Of a DNA stretch of 64,000 bases, positions 25,812 through 34,433 are shown in pieces; positions within the stretch are counted from its first letter, which is position 1, and every line of letters begins with the position of its first letter. The notes beneath the pieces are model-generated. The model was not told the origin of the DNA. It did not search any database and saw only the letters and a list, made by a program, of their open reading frames with translations. Source of the stretch: Pseudomonas sp. p1(2021b) (GTDB lineage Bacteria > Pseudomonadota > Gammaproteobacteria > Pseudomonadales > Pseudomonadaceae); NCBI RefSeq assembly GCF_020151015.1, contig NZ_CP083746.1, positions 248,001 through 312,000 on the forward strand. Direction: 5' to 3'. The position numbers and the translations under genes are program-made.

Positions 25812-27410
25812 ATGAAAAATTTCTGGAATAAAAGTTTATTGCTTTCAGGCGCGTTTGCCCTGGTGGCAAGCGTCTCCTCGTTCAGCCACGCACAATCCTC
25901 CAACCCTCGCTTGTTCGAGATTGACGGGCAAGGCGCCCTGCGGACTCTGCAGAGTGAGGCGGGCATTCATGACTATCTGGGTACGTTGATGAACGACCCG
26001 TCCACTGTGCAGATTCAGCGGGTTAATGTGAAGGCTGCGCTGATTGCGGCCGACACACAAATGCTTTCCCTACCGTTGCCGGACGGCAGGGAAGTGAACT
26101 TCCAGTTGAAGCGTTTCAATACCTCTGTTCCGGGAATGGACGGTTGGGTAGGCGACGTCCCATCGGACCGAACGCAGAGATTCACCTCGGACGCGGAGGT
26201 GGATATGGATCCCTTCAACTGGATCTCATTGGTTCGCGATGGTGACCAGCTGGTGGGAAGTATCCATGTCGATGGGCAGGCATACCGGCTGGAATATGTG
26301 GGGGCTGGACAACATGTACTGGTCAAGGTTGACGAGTCCAAATTGCCTCCGGAGGCAGAGCCCATGCCAAGCCCCGAAATAGATAATGTCGATCTCACGG
26401 TGGGCCATATTCCGCAATCGGCGCACAGTACAATCCGTGTTTTATTTGTATCCACGGAGCTGTCTCGGGCGAAATACCCGAATTATCGAGCGCAATTGGT
26501 AAAGGCCCTACAAGATGCCAACCAGTCCATGATCAATAGCCGAGTCAATATTACTTATGAATTGGCTGGATTTCATGATGCTGATTACAACGAAGAGGGG
26601 CACTCCTACGGGGCCCAGCTGAGCAGCCTAACAAAACGTGAAACTGATCTGGGTAGGGAGGTATACCGAACCCGTGATGCTTTAAGAGCAGATCTGGTTT
26701 CCATGCTATCGACGGGGCGGGAATATTGTGGGTTGGCCTATGTAAACGCAGGCAAGAGTTCAGCCTATTCGGTCATAAGCTGCCTGGGTTCTCTGGCTCA
26801 TGAGCTTGGCCACAATCTGGGGGCCACGCATAACTGGGAGCCTGGTCAGGCAGAAGGCAACCCACCTTATATGTATGGGTACCGTTACACCGGTACGCCT
26901 CGTTTTCGTACTCAGCTGTCATATGACTGCTCTGGTGGCACTTGTCCAAGGGTTCTCTACCACTCGAACCCACGGGTGACCTATCAAGGCATACCCGTTG
27001 GGACGGCGAGAAATCATGATGTCGCGCGGCGTTTCAATGAGCGCAGGGAAACGGTTGAGAATTTCTATCCGCCCGTTCTCGACGTGACGCTTTACGAACA
27101 TAGCCATCACGCTGGGCGCGCTTGTCGCTTTATTCAAGAAGTCGGTTCTGCCATCGACGTACGCCAGCAGTGTGGGGCGGAATGGGGGTCTATTGTAAGT
27201 TCTGCCAAAGTTTTAGGGTTGGCGCCAGGTATCACGGTGAGATTCGAAGGTGCGCCAGGCCACTATGAAGAATTTATCAGTAAGGCCTATAGAGGGGCGT
27301 TGCCTGTTTATCTGTTTGGCGAATATCCAGATATGAGCTCTGATATTGACTGGGTTAAAACAGGTTTCTCCATAAATGACAAGGTCAGCAGGGTAAGCAT
27401 TTCTCGATAG
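25812..27410 (+). CDS. Secreted metzincin zinc protease with beta/gamma-crystallin-like tail
   Basis: This 532-residue protein has a Sec signal peptide (residues 1-27, ending SHA) and a pro-region to about 200. A reprolysin/M72-like peptidase domain spans ~205-420 with the zinc site HELGHNLGATH (His330, Glu331, His334, His340). The family segment that normally carries the Met-turn methionine reads FRTQLSYD, with Leu369 in its place. Residues ~424-532 resemble two beta/gamma-crystallin Greek-key motifs (VTLYEHSHHAGRACRF; VRFEGAPGHYEEF; NDKVSRVSI). Base composition is visibly AT-richer than neighbours and codon use differs, which suggests horizontal transfer into the gbdR-carnitine interval. 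ATG 25812 begins the signal peptide. An extracellular role is likely. Its target is unknown. Confidence 0.82.
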   Translation: MKNFWNKSLLLSGAFALVASVSSFSHAQSSNPRLFEIDGQGALRTLQSEAGIHDYLGTLMNDPSTVQIQRVNVKAALIAADTQMLSLPLPDGREVNFQLKRFNTSVPGMDGWVGDVPSDRTQRFTSDAEVDMDPFNWISLVRDGDQLVGSIHVDGQAYRLEYVGAGQHVLVKVDESKLPPEAEPMPSPEIDNVDLTVGHIPQSAHSTIRVLFVSTELSRAKYPNYRAQLVKALQDANQSMINSRVNITYELAGFHDADYNEEGHSYGAQLSSLTKRETDLGREVYRTRDALRADLVSMLSTGREYCGLAYVNAGKSSAYSVISCLGSLAHELGHNLGATHNWEPGQAEGNPPYMYGYRYTGTPRFRTQLSYDCSGGTCPRVLYHSNPRVTYQGIPVGTARNHDVARRFNERRETVENFYPPVLDVTLYEHSHHAGRACRFIQEVGSAIDVRQQCGAEWGSIVSSAKVLGLAPGITVRFEGAPGHYEEFISKAYRGALPVYLFGEYPDMSSDIDWVKTGFSINDKVSRVSISR

Positions 27411-27433
27411 CGCATGCGGCGTTGACTGAGCAC

Positions 27434-27461
27434 AGACCGGGACATCTTCATGTCCCGGTCT
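27434..27461. terminator. Hairpin between the protease and cdhB
   Basis: An 11-bp perfect stem (27434-27444 with 27451-27461, loop TCTTCA) lies between two convergent genes. It has no long T-run on either side, so termination strength is uncertain. Confidence 0.55.
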
Positions 27462-27467
27462 TGGTCG

Positions 27468-27938
27468 CTAATGGCCCAGTCGGATCAAGCGCCCCACGAA
27501 TTGTGGGGGCGAATGGTCCACAGCGCTGTTCATCAGCTGCTGCAGTGACGCTGCGCTTGATTCACTGAACGGTGCCGACTTCGGCCCCGCCAGGTCCACA
27601 TGCAGCAGCATCTGTTCGCTGGCCGCCAGGGCCTCGTCGAAGCCTACCCGGTGCAGGCTGTGGTACAGGTGCAGGCGCTTCTTGTCGAAGCCGATGATCT
27701 GCGTCTGCACCCACACCTCGGTGCCGAGCTTCACTTCGTGCAGGTAGTTGATGTGCGCCTCCAGGGTGAACAGCGAATTGCCGCTCTGCCCACGACTGTC
27801 GGCATCCAGGCCGATGCGCTCCATCAGCGCATCGGTGGCGAAGCTGAAGATCAGCAGGTAATAGGCGTCGCGCAGGTGTCCGTTGTAGTCGACCCAGTCC
27901 TCCTGGACTGGGGTACGGTAGGTGATCAGTGCTGGCAT
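27468..27938 (-). CDS. cdhB: Betainyl-CoA thioesterase of carnitine breakdown
   Basis: This 156-residue hot-dog-fold thioesterase has the YbgC/FcbC-like pattern VQEDWVDYNGHLRDAYYLLIFS, with a catalytic Asp in the VDYNGH region, and LFTLEAHINYLHEVKLGTEVWV. It is the last gene of caiX-cdhC-cdhA-cdhB, 10 bp after cdhA. The accepted pathway assigns it hydrolysis of betainyl-CoA to glycine betaine and CoA, which feeds the betaine branch. Confidence 0.88.
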   Translation of the reverse strand: MPALITYRTPVQEDWVDYNGHLRDAYYLLIFSFATDALMERIGLDADSRGQSGNSLFTLEAHINYLHEVKLGTEVWVQTQIIGFDKKRLHLYHSLHRVGFDEALAASEQMLLHVDLAGPKSAPFSESSAASLQQLMNSAVDHSPPQFVGRLIRLGH

Positions 27939-27948
27939 GGCCGTCTCC

Positions 27949-28914
27949 TCAGTCGCCGAAGGCCATGCCGTGGCTTGCCTTGCTGTTCTTCACGGCGTCC
28001 AGCACCGCCAGCAGGGTGTCGTCGCGGTAGCGCTCAAGGGCCGCGATGCTGCGCTCGCCCAGTTGCTCGGCGGTGCCCTCGACCACATCGTCGATCAGCT
28101 TGTCAGTGAGCTCCGGTGCCGGCAGGTAGGTCCAGGGCAGCTTCAGCGCCGGGCCGAACTGGGCCATGAAGTGGCGCATACCAGCATCGCCACCGGCCAG
28201 GGTGTAGGTCAGGAAGGTGCCCATGAATGACCAGCGCAGGCCGGCGCCGAAGCGGATCGCGTCGTCGATTTCCCCGGTGCTGGCCACGCCATCGTTGACC
28301 AGGTGCAGGGCTTCGCGCCACAGGGCTTCGAGCAGGCGGTCGGCGATGAAGCCGGGGACTTCCTTGCGTACATGCAGGGGGCGCATGCCCAAGGCGGTGT
28401 AGATGACCTTGGCGGCTTCGATGGCCTCGGGCGCGGTGTGTTTGCCACCGACGATTTCCACCAGAGGCAGCAGGTACACCGGGTTGAACGGGTGGCCCAC
28501 CACGCAGCGCTCGGGGTGGGTGGCCGACTCGTAGAATTCGCTGGGCAGCAGGCCCGAGGTGCTGGAGCCGATGATCGCGTTCGGCTTGGCTGCGGCGCTG
28601 ATCTTGGCGTGCAGGTCGAGCTTCAGGTCCAGGCGCTCCGGGGCGCTTTCCTGGATGAAGTCAGCGTCACGTACGCATTCCTCGATGGTGGCCACGAACC
28701 GCAGGCGATCTTGTGAGGCGCCTGGCGCCAGGCCTTGTTTTTCCAAGGCTGGCCAGGCATTGGCGATACGTTTGCGCAAGGCTTGCTCGGCGCCTGGGGC
28801 TGGGTCCCAGGCGATCACGTCCAGGCCGTGGGCCAACGCGCGGGCGACCCAGCCGCTGCCGATCACGCCGCTACCGAGGGCGGCGAAGGTCTTGATCTCG
28901 GTGATGAAAGACAT
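27949..28914 (-). CDS. cdhA: L-carnitine 3-dehydrogenase
   Basis: This 321-residue member of the 3-hydroxyacyl-CoA dehydrogenase family has an N-terminal NAD+ Rossmann fold ([20 protein letters not shown], then the Asp of VIAWDP), [11 protein letters not shown] and the catalytic His region [20 protein letters not shown]. It oxidises L-carnitine to 3-dehydrocarnitine. The gene lies between cdhC and cdhB, which supports this assignment over fatty-acid oxidation. Confidence 0.93.
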   Translation of the reverse strand: MSFITEIKTFAALGSGVIGSGWVARALAHGLDVIAWDPAPGAEQALRKRIANAWPALEKQGLAPGASQDRLRFVATIEECVRDADFIQESAPERLDLKLDLHAKISAAAKPNAIIGSSTSGLLPSEFYESATHPERCVVGHPFNPVYLLPLVEIVGGKHTAPEAIEAAKVIYTALGMRPLHVRKEVPGFIADRLLEALWREALHLVNDGVASTGEIDDAIRFGAGLRWSFMGTFLTYTLAGGDAGMRHFMAQFGPALKLPWTYLPAPELTDKLIDDVVEGTAEQLGERSIAALERYRDDTLLAVLDAVKNSKASHGMAFGD

Positions 28915-28933
28915 AGTGATACTCCAGGTGGCT

Positions 28934-29818
28934 TTAGCGGCGCTTGAGGTTCATTTTTTCGCGGCCTTCGGCCGGGGTCAGTACACGCGCGCCGAGGCGG
29001 GTGATGATTTCCACCGCACGCTCGACCAGTTGGCCGTTGCTGGCCAGCACGCCACGGTCCAGGTACAGGTTGTCTTCCAGGCCGACGCGCACGTTGCCGC
29101 CCAGCAGCACGGCTTGCGCCGCCATGGGCATTTGCATGCGGCCGATACCGAAGCCGGCCCAGGTGACGCCGGCTGGCAGATTGTCGACCATCGCCTTCAT
29201 GGTGGTGGTGTCGGCCGGCGCGCCCCACGGGATGCCCAGGCACAGCTGGAACAGCGGGTCGTCCAGCAGGCCTTCCTTCATCATCTGCTTGGCGAACCAC
29301 AGGTGGCCGGTGTCGAAGATTTCGAGCTCGGCCTTCACGCCCAGCTCAGTGATGCGCTTGGCGCCGGCGCGCAGTTGGCTGGGGGTGGAGACGTAGATGG
29401 CATTGCCGTCGCCGAAATTGAGCGTGCCGCAGTCCAGGGTGCAGATCTCCGGCAGCAGCGCCTCGACGTGGGCCAGACGCTCCAGCGGGCCGATCAGGTC
29501 GGTGCCTGGGCCGAACTCCATGGGCGTTTCGCCAGCGCCGATTTCGAGGTCGCCGCCCATACCGGCGGTGAGGTTGACGATCACATCGACGTCGGACTCG
29601 CGGATGCGCTCCATGACTTCGCGGTACAGCGCCACGTCACGGCTGAAGCGGCCGGTCTGTGGGTCGCGAACATGGCAGTGGACCACGGTGGCGCCGGCCT
29701 TGGCGGCTTCGATGGCGGACTCGGCGATCTGTTTGGGGGTGACCGGGACCAGGTGGCTCTTGGCAACGGTGTCGCCGGCCCCGGTCAGGGCGCAGGTGAT
29801 GATGACGTCATGGTTCAT
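28934..29818 (-). CDS. cdhC: 3-dehydrocarnitine cleavage enzyme (BKACE family)
   Basis: This 294-residue beta-keto acid cleavage enzyme (DUF849) is a zinc TIM barrel. It starts [16 protein letters not shown] and has the zinc ligands in [38 protein letters not shown] is the family's C-terminal signature. It converts 3-dehydrocarnitine and acetyl-CoA to betainyl-CoA and acetoacetate. ATG 29818 gives the family N-terminus. A REP pair separates it from caiX. Confidence 0.93.
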   Translation of the reverse strand: MNHDVIITCALTGAGDTVAKSHLVPVTPKQIAESAIEAAKAGATVVHCHVRDPQTGRFSRDVALYREVMERIRESDVDVIVNLTAGMGGDLEIGAGETPMEFGPGTDLIGPLERLAHVEALLPEICTLDCGTLNFGDGNAIYVSTPSQLRAGAKRITELGVKAELEIFDTGHLWFAKQMMKEGLLDDPLFQLCLGIPWGAPADTTTMKAMVDNLPAGVTWAGFGIGRMQMPMAAQAVLLGGNVRVGLEDNLYLDRGVLASNGQLVERAVEIITRLGARVLTPAEGREKMNLKRR

Positions 29819-29855
29819 GATGGTTCCTCGAGATGTCGGTGGCGGCCTGGGTGCC

Positions 29856-29974
29856 GTAGGAGCGGCCTTGTGCCGCGAAAGGGCTGCGTAGCGGCCCCAT
29901 GTTCTTTCAGTGGGGTGCACGAATCCTTGGGGCTGCTTTGCAGCCCTTTCGCGGCGCAAGGCCGCTCCTACAGG
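29856..29974. repeat. REP pair 3 (GTAGGAGCGGCC family), inside the carnitine operon
   Basis: Two opposed REP units lie between caiX and cdhC, which are transcribed in the same direction. The pair may lower cdhCAB expression relative to caiX or stabilise the caiX mRNA 3' end. Confidence 0.85.
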
Positions 29975-29998
29975 CCGATGTGGCCGTGAAAATCGGTG

Positions 29999-30943
29999 TC
30001 AGTTGGCAGTGAGCTTGAGGTTCTCGGCGGCGGGTTTTCCGTCGAAGGTGGTCACCCCTTCGAGCCAGCGGGCCTTGTCCTCGGGGTGGTCCTTGAGCCA
30101 CTGGCGGGCAGAATCCAGCGGGTCCTTGTGGTCGAGCAGCGGCTGCATCATGCGGCTCTCGTCCTCGGCGCTGAAGGTCAGGTTGGCCAGCAGCCGGTGG
30201 GCGTTGGGGCAACGTTCGGCGTAGTCCGGCGCGGTGACGGTCCATACCGTGGCGCGGCCTTCGTCAGGCCCCAGGGCATCCTGGCTGCCGCCCAGGTAAA
30301 CCATGTCGAGGTTGACGTTCATCGGGTGCGGCGCCCAGCCGAAGAACACCACGGCCTGCTTGCGCCGCACGGCGCGGTCGACAGCGGCGAGCATGCCCGC
30401 TTCGCTGGACTCGACCAGCTGGAACTTGCCCAGGCCGAACTGGTTCTTGGCGATCATCGCCTTGATCTGGGTATTGGCGCCGGAGCCTGGCTCGATGCCG
30501 TAGATCTTGCCGCCCAGCTCCTTCTCGAACTTGTGGATATCGGCGAAGCTCTTCAGGCCCTCGTCGGCCAGGTATTTCGGCACCGCCAGGGTGGCCCGAG
30601 CGTCTTCCAGGCTGGGTTTATCCAAGACCTTGACCTGCCCCGCCTGGACGAACGGCGTGATGGTCTGGGTCATGATCGGGTTCCAGTAGCCCAGGAACAT
30701 GTCCAGGCGCTTGTCGCGGATACCAGCGAAGATGATCTGCTGGGACGCGCTGGTCTGCTTGGTCTGGTAACCCAACCCGTCGAGCAGCACCTGGGCCATG
30801 GCGCTGGTGGCGATGACGTCGGTCCAGTTGACCACGCCCAGGCGCACGTTCTGGCAGGCGGCGGGCTCGGCGGCGAGGAGGGGCGTGGCGAGGGTGCTGC
30901 TCAACGCGAGGGACAACAAGCTGCGGCGGATGAAGCTGTGCAT
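29999..30943 (-). CDS. caiX: Carnitine-binding periplasmic protein
   Basis: This 314-residue OpuAC-type binding protein has a signal peptide at residues 1-24 (LLAAEP). It is paralogous to cbcX in this window, with matching aromatic-cage segments VVNWTDVI, FLGYWNPIM and FFGWAPHPMNVNL. It has no permease or ATPase of its own, so it should use CbcW/CbcV. GGAG precedes ATG 30943. It is divergent from cdhR and heads the carnitine operon. Confidence 0.9.
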   Translation of the reverse strand: MHSFIRRSLLSLALSSTLATPLLAAEPAACQNVRLGVVNWTDVIATSAMAQVLLDGLGYQTKQTSASQQIIFAGIRDKRLDMFLGYWNPIMTQTITPFVQAGQVKVLDKPSLEDARATLAVPKYLADEGLKSFADIHKFEKELGGKIYGIEPGSGANTQIKAMIAKNQFGLGKFQLVESSEAGMLAAVDRAVRRKQAVVFFGWAPHPMNVNLDMVYLGGSQDALGPDEGRATVWTVTAPDYAERCPNAHRLLANLTFSAEDESRMMQPLLDHKDPLDSARQWLKDHPEDKARWLEGVTTFDGKPAAENLKLTAN

Positions 30944-31023
30944 GGTGGCTCTCCAACGGCAGTGCATATTGTTATTGGGTCCGGCCTCTGCGGGCCGTGT
31001 GAACACGCTACGCTGGTGACGGG

Positions 31024-32037
31024 GTGGAAATTCGCACCCTGGCGACCAACAATTGCACGGAGGCGACCACTTTTGCCGTGGAGCATGCGATGCCGGAAAC
31101 CATTCATTTCCTCTTGTTGCCGGGCTTCTCGGCAATGGGGTTCATCAGCGCCCTGGAACCGCTGCGCGTGGCCAACCGGTTCCGCGGCCCGCTGTACCGC
31201 TGGCGTGTACTGAGCCTGGACGGCGGCGCGGTGGAGGCCAGCAATGGCATGTCGGTGAACGCCGATGGGGTGCTGGGGGAGGGGGAATCTGCGCGCATGC
31301 TGTTGATCGTGGCAGGCTTTGACCCCTTGGCCTGTTATGGCGTGGCGTTGCATCAGGCGCTGCGGCGTCTGGACCATGAAGGTGTGTTGCTGGGGGGCAT
31401 CGACACCGGTGCGATGGTATTGGCCGAGGCTGGGCTGCTCGACGGCCATCGGGCGACCGTGCATTGGGAAGCGCTGGAGGCGTTCAAGGAGCGCTATCCA
31501 CGATTGCAGGCGACCCAAGAGCTGTTCGAGATCGATCGTCGGCGCATCACCTGTGCTGGGGGGACCGCGTCCATCGACCTGATGCTCGACCTCATTGGCC
31601 AGGGCCATGGCAGCGAGCTGGCGGTGCAGGTGTCGGAGCAGTTCGTGCTCGGACGTATCCGTCCGCGACAAGACCATCAGCGCATGGAGATCGCCACCCG
31701 CTATGGCCTGCGCAACAAGAAGCTGGTGCGGGTGATCGGCGAGATGGAGCGCAATACCGAGCAGCCGCTCAACACCGAGGTGCTGGCCGACGGTGTGCAG
31801 ATCACCCGGCGCCAGCTGGAGCGGTTGTTTCGCCTGCACCTGAACGACACGCCCAGTGGTTTCTATTTGCGACTGCGCCTGGACAAGGCGCGGCAACTGT
31901 TACGCCAGACCGACATGAGCGTGCTGGAGGTGAGCATCGCCTGTGGCTTCGAGTCGGCGTCGTATTTCACCCGTTGCTATCGGGCACGGTTCGAGCGTTG
32001 CCCGCGGGAAGATCGGCGGGTCCAGGCCGCGACCTGA
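31024..32037 (+). CDS. cdhR: CdhR, carnitine-responsive AraC-family activator
   Basis: This GlxA-type regulator has an N-terminal amidotransferase-like domain (ETIHFLLLPGFSAMGFISALEPLR; GGIDTGAMVLAEAGLLDGH). A C-terminal AraC domain (LADGVQITRRQLERLFRLHL; SVLEVSIACGFESASYFTRCYR) follows. It is a paralogue of gbdR. The GTG at 31024 gives 337 residues. ATG 31090 (315 residues), with GGAG 6 bp upstream, is an equally plausible start. Divergent from caiX, it should activate the carnitine genes. Confidence 0.9.
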   Translation: MEIRTLATNNCTEATTFAVEHAMPETIHFLLLPGFSAMGFISALEPLRVANRFRGPLYRWRVLSLDGGAVEASNGMSVNADGVLGEGESARMLLIVAGFDPLACYGVALHQALRRLDHEGVLLGGIDTGAMVLAEAGLLDGHRATVHWEALEAFKERYPRLQATQELFEIDRRRITCAGGTASIDLMLDLIGQGHGSELAVQVSEQFVLGRIRPRQDHQRMEIATRYGLRNKKLVRVIGEMERNTEQPLNTEVLADGVQITRRQLERLFRLHLNDTPSGFYLRLRLDKARQLLRQTDMSVLEVSIACGFESASYFTRCYRARFERCPREDRRVQAAT

Positions 32038-32044
32038 ATGTGGC

Positions 32045-32136
32045 CCCCATCGCGGGACAAGCCCGCTCCCACAGGGTTATCGCTGTTCATACGGTTTGCG
32101 CGGTACCTGTGGGAGCGGGCTTGTCCCGCGATGGGG
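32045..32136. repeat. REP pair 4 (GTGGGAGCGGG family), inverted
   Basis: Two opposed REP units fill the gap between convergent cdhR and the LprI-like gene. Confidence 0.85.
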
Positions 32137-32147
32137 CACCGCCGCTG

Positions 32148-32549
32148 TCACTGCTGGGCGATGGACTGCAGATACTCCGACCGCTCATCGCTACGCTGCG
32201 CCAAGCAGGTGTTCCAGGCCGCTTCGAACGCCTTGCCGCCCGGTTTCTCGGCAAAGGTCTCGACCTTGCAGTCGGCGTCGCGCAATTGGGTCCACAGGGC
32301 CTGGGCAGCCTGCAGGCGGCTGGTCAACTGCCGCACCTTGTCGTTTTCGTCCGGGTACTGGTCGGTAATGCGCTGGATGAGATCGTCGAACGCCGCCGCG
32401 AGCTCCCGTTCGGCGGTCTGCTTGTTGTAGGCCGCACAGGCATAGCTTTGCGTGTCGTTTTCGACAGTGTCGCAAGGCGTGCTTTCGTCCTCGTTGGCCT
32501 GGGCGCCCAGGGCCACGGCCACCAGGGCCAGCCATGCCATTGATTTCAT
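32148..32549 (-). CDS. Exported LprI/DUF1311-like protein
   Basis: This 133-residue protein has a signal peptide (residues 1-18, ending AQA) and a four-cysteine helical domain matching the LprI/DUF1311 family (CAAYNKQTAERELAAAFDDL, then LQAAQALWTQLRDADCKVE and AAWNTCLAQRSDERSEYL). Some relatives inhibit lysozyme; most are uncharacterised. ATG 32549 has GAGGAG upstream, which is preferred over a TTG 15 bases earlier. Confidence 0.8.
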   Translation of the reverse strand: MKSMAWLALVAVALGAQANEDESTPCDTVENDTQSYACAAYNKQTAERELAAAFDDLIQRITDQYPDENDKVRQLTSRLQAAQALWTQLRDADCKVETFAEKPGGKAFEAAWNTCLAQRSDERSEYLQSIAQQ

Positions 32550-32709
32550 CCGTTTTCTCCTCAACAGGCTGACGAATCGCCGGGATTCTCGCTCACTCCG
32601 GGGGCGCTTGGTAGCTCTCTGAAGAAAAGTTCATAAAGCCTGAAAACGCCGTTGTCGAGACCGCCTCTCATCGCCGTATGGCGCACCAGAGGGCGCCTTG
32701 TCGGCCTTT

Positions 32710-32734
32710 GACGCTTTCGGCAAACCCCCTGTCG
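32710..32734 (+). promoter_or_regulatory. Weak 21-bp-spaced GNCG pair upstream of the dipeptidase operon
   Basis: GACGCTTTCGGC (32710) and GTCGTTTTTGCA (32731) are 21 bp apart, about 100 bp before the dipeptidase start. The pair resembles the boxes before cbcX but is degenerate, so it is a low-confidence site for the same activator. Confidence 0.25.
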
Positions 32735-32833
32735 TTTTTGCACCGGGGCGCCTCGGGCCGCAGGCATATGCTGGCCCCCAAAGCGCCGGCACAAGGTTTG
32801 GCGCGAGCAAACTCAATAAAAGGGGACAGCCTG

Positions 32834-33811
<978 letters not shown>

Positions 33812-33887
33812 GCCGCACTCCGAGCCTGAAGGCCCCGGCCAGCAACGTCGGGGCAACCAATAAAAATTTTTCTGGAGTTGAGTTTCC

Positions 33888-34418
33888 ATGGCCAAGATCG
33901 CCCCGCAATTGCCAATCGAAGTCGATACCGAGACCGGTGTATGGACCACAGACGCCCTGCCGATGCTGTATGTGCCGCGTCACTTCTTCGTCAACAACCA
34001 CATCGGTATCGAAGAAGTACTGGGCGCTGACGCCTACGCCGAGATCCTCTACAAGGCCGGCTACAAGTCCGCCTGGCACTGGTGCGAAAAAGAAGCCGAA
34101 TGCCATGGCCTGGAAGGCGTCGCGGTGTTCGAGCACTACATGAAGCGCCTGTCGCAGCGCGGCTGGGGCCTGTTCGAGATCCAGGACATCGATCTGGACA
34201 AGGGCACCTGCAGCGTCAAGCTCAAGCACTCTGCATTCGTCTACGTCTATGGCAAGTGCGGCCGCAAGGTCGACTACATGTTCACCGGCTGGTTCGCCGG
34301 CGCCATGGACCAGATCCTCGCCGCCCGTGGCAGCTCCATCCGTACCGTGGCCGAGCAGGTCTACGGTGGTTCGGAAGAAGGCCACGACGACGGCCTGTTC
34401 ATCGTCAAGCCGTTGTAA
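33888..34418 (+). CDS. DUF5943-type protein upstream of dgcA
   Basis: This is a 176-residue soluble protein with no signal peptide. It has a central CEKEAECHG segment, GWGLFEIQDIDLDKGTCSVKLKHSAFV and the C-terminal Gly-rich SIRTVAEQVYGGSEEGHDDG, reminiscent of 4-vinyl reductase-like domains. It lies 15 bp before dgcA and after the dipeptidase, so it is almost certainly part of the dimethylglycine operon. Its function is unknown; a cofactor or assembly role for DgcA is only a guess. Confidence 0.8.
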   Translation: MAKIAPQLPIEVDTETGVWTTDALPMLYVPRHFFVNNHIGIEEVLGADAYAEILYKAGYKSAWHWCEKEAECHGLEGVAVFEHYMKRLSQRGWGLFEIQDIDLDKGTCSVKLKHSAFVYVYGKCGRKVDYMFTGWFAGAMDQILAARGSSIRTVAEQVYGGSEEGHDDGLFIVKPL

Positions 34419-34433
34419 GTCGGAGTAAGCGAC

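Noticed and set aside
25812..27410. The metalloprotease as a phage or contractile-system gene
   Set aside because: It has its own Sec signal peptide and no phage or secretion-system genes flank it.
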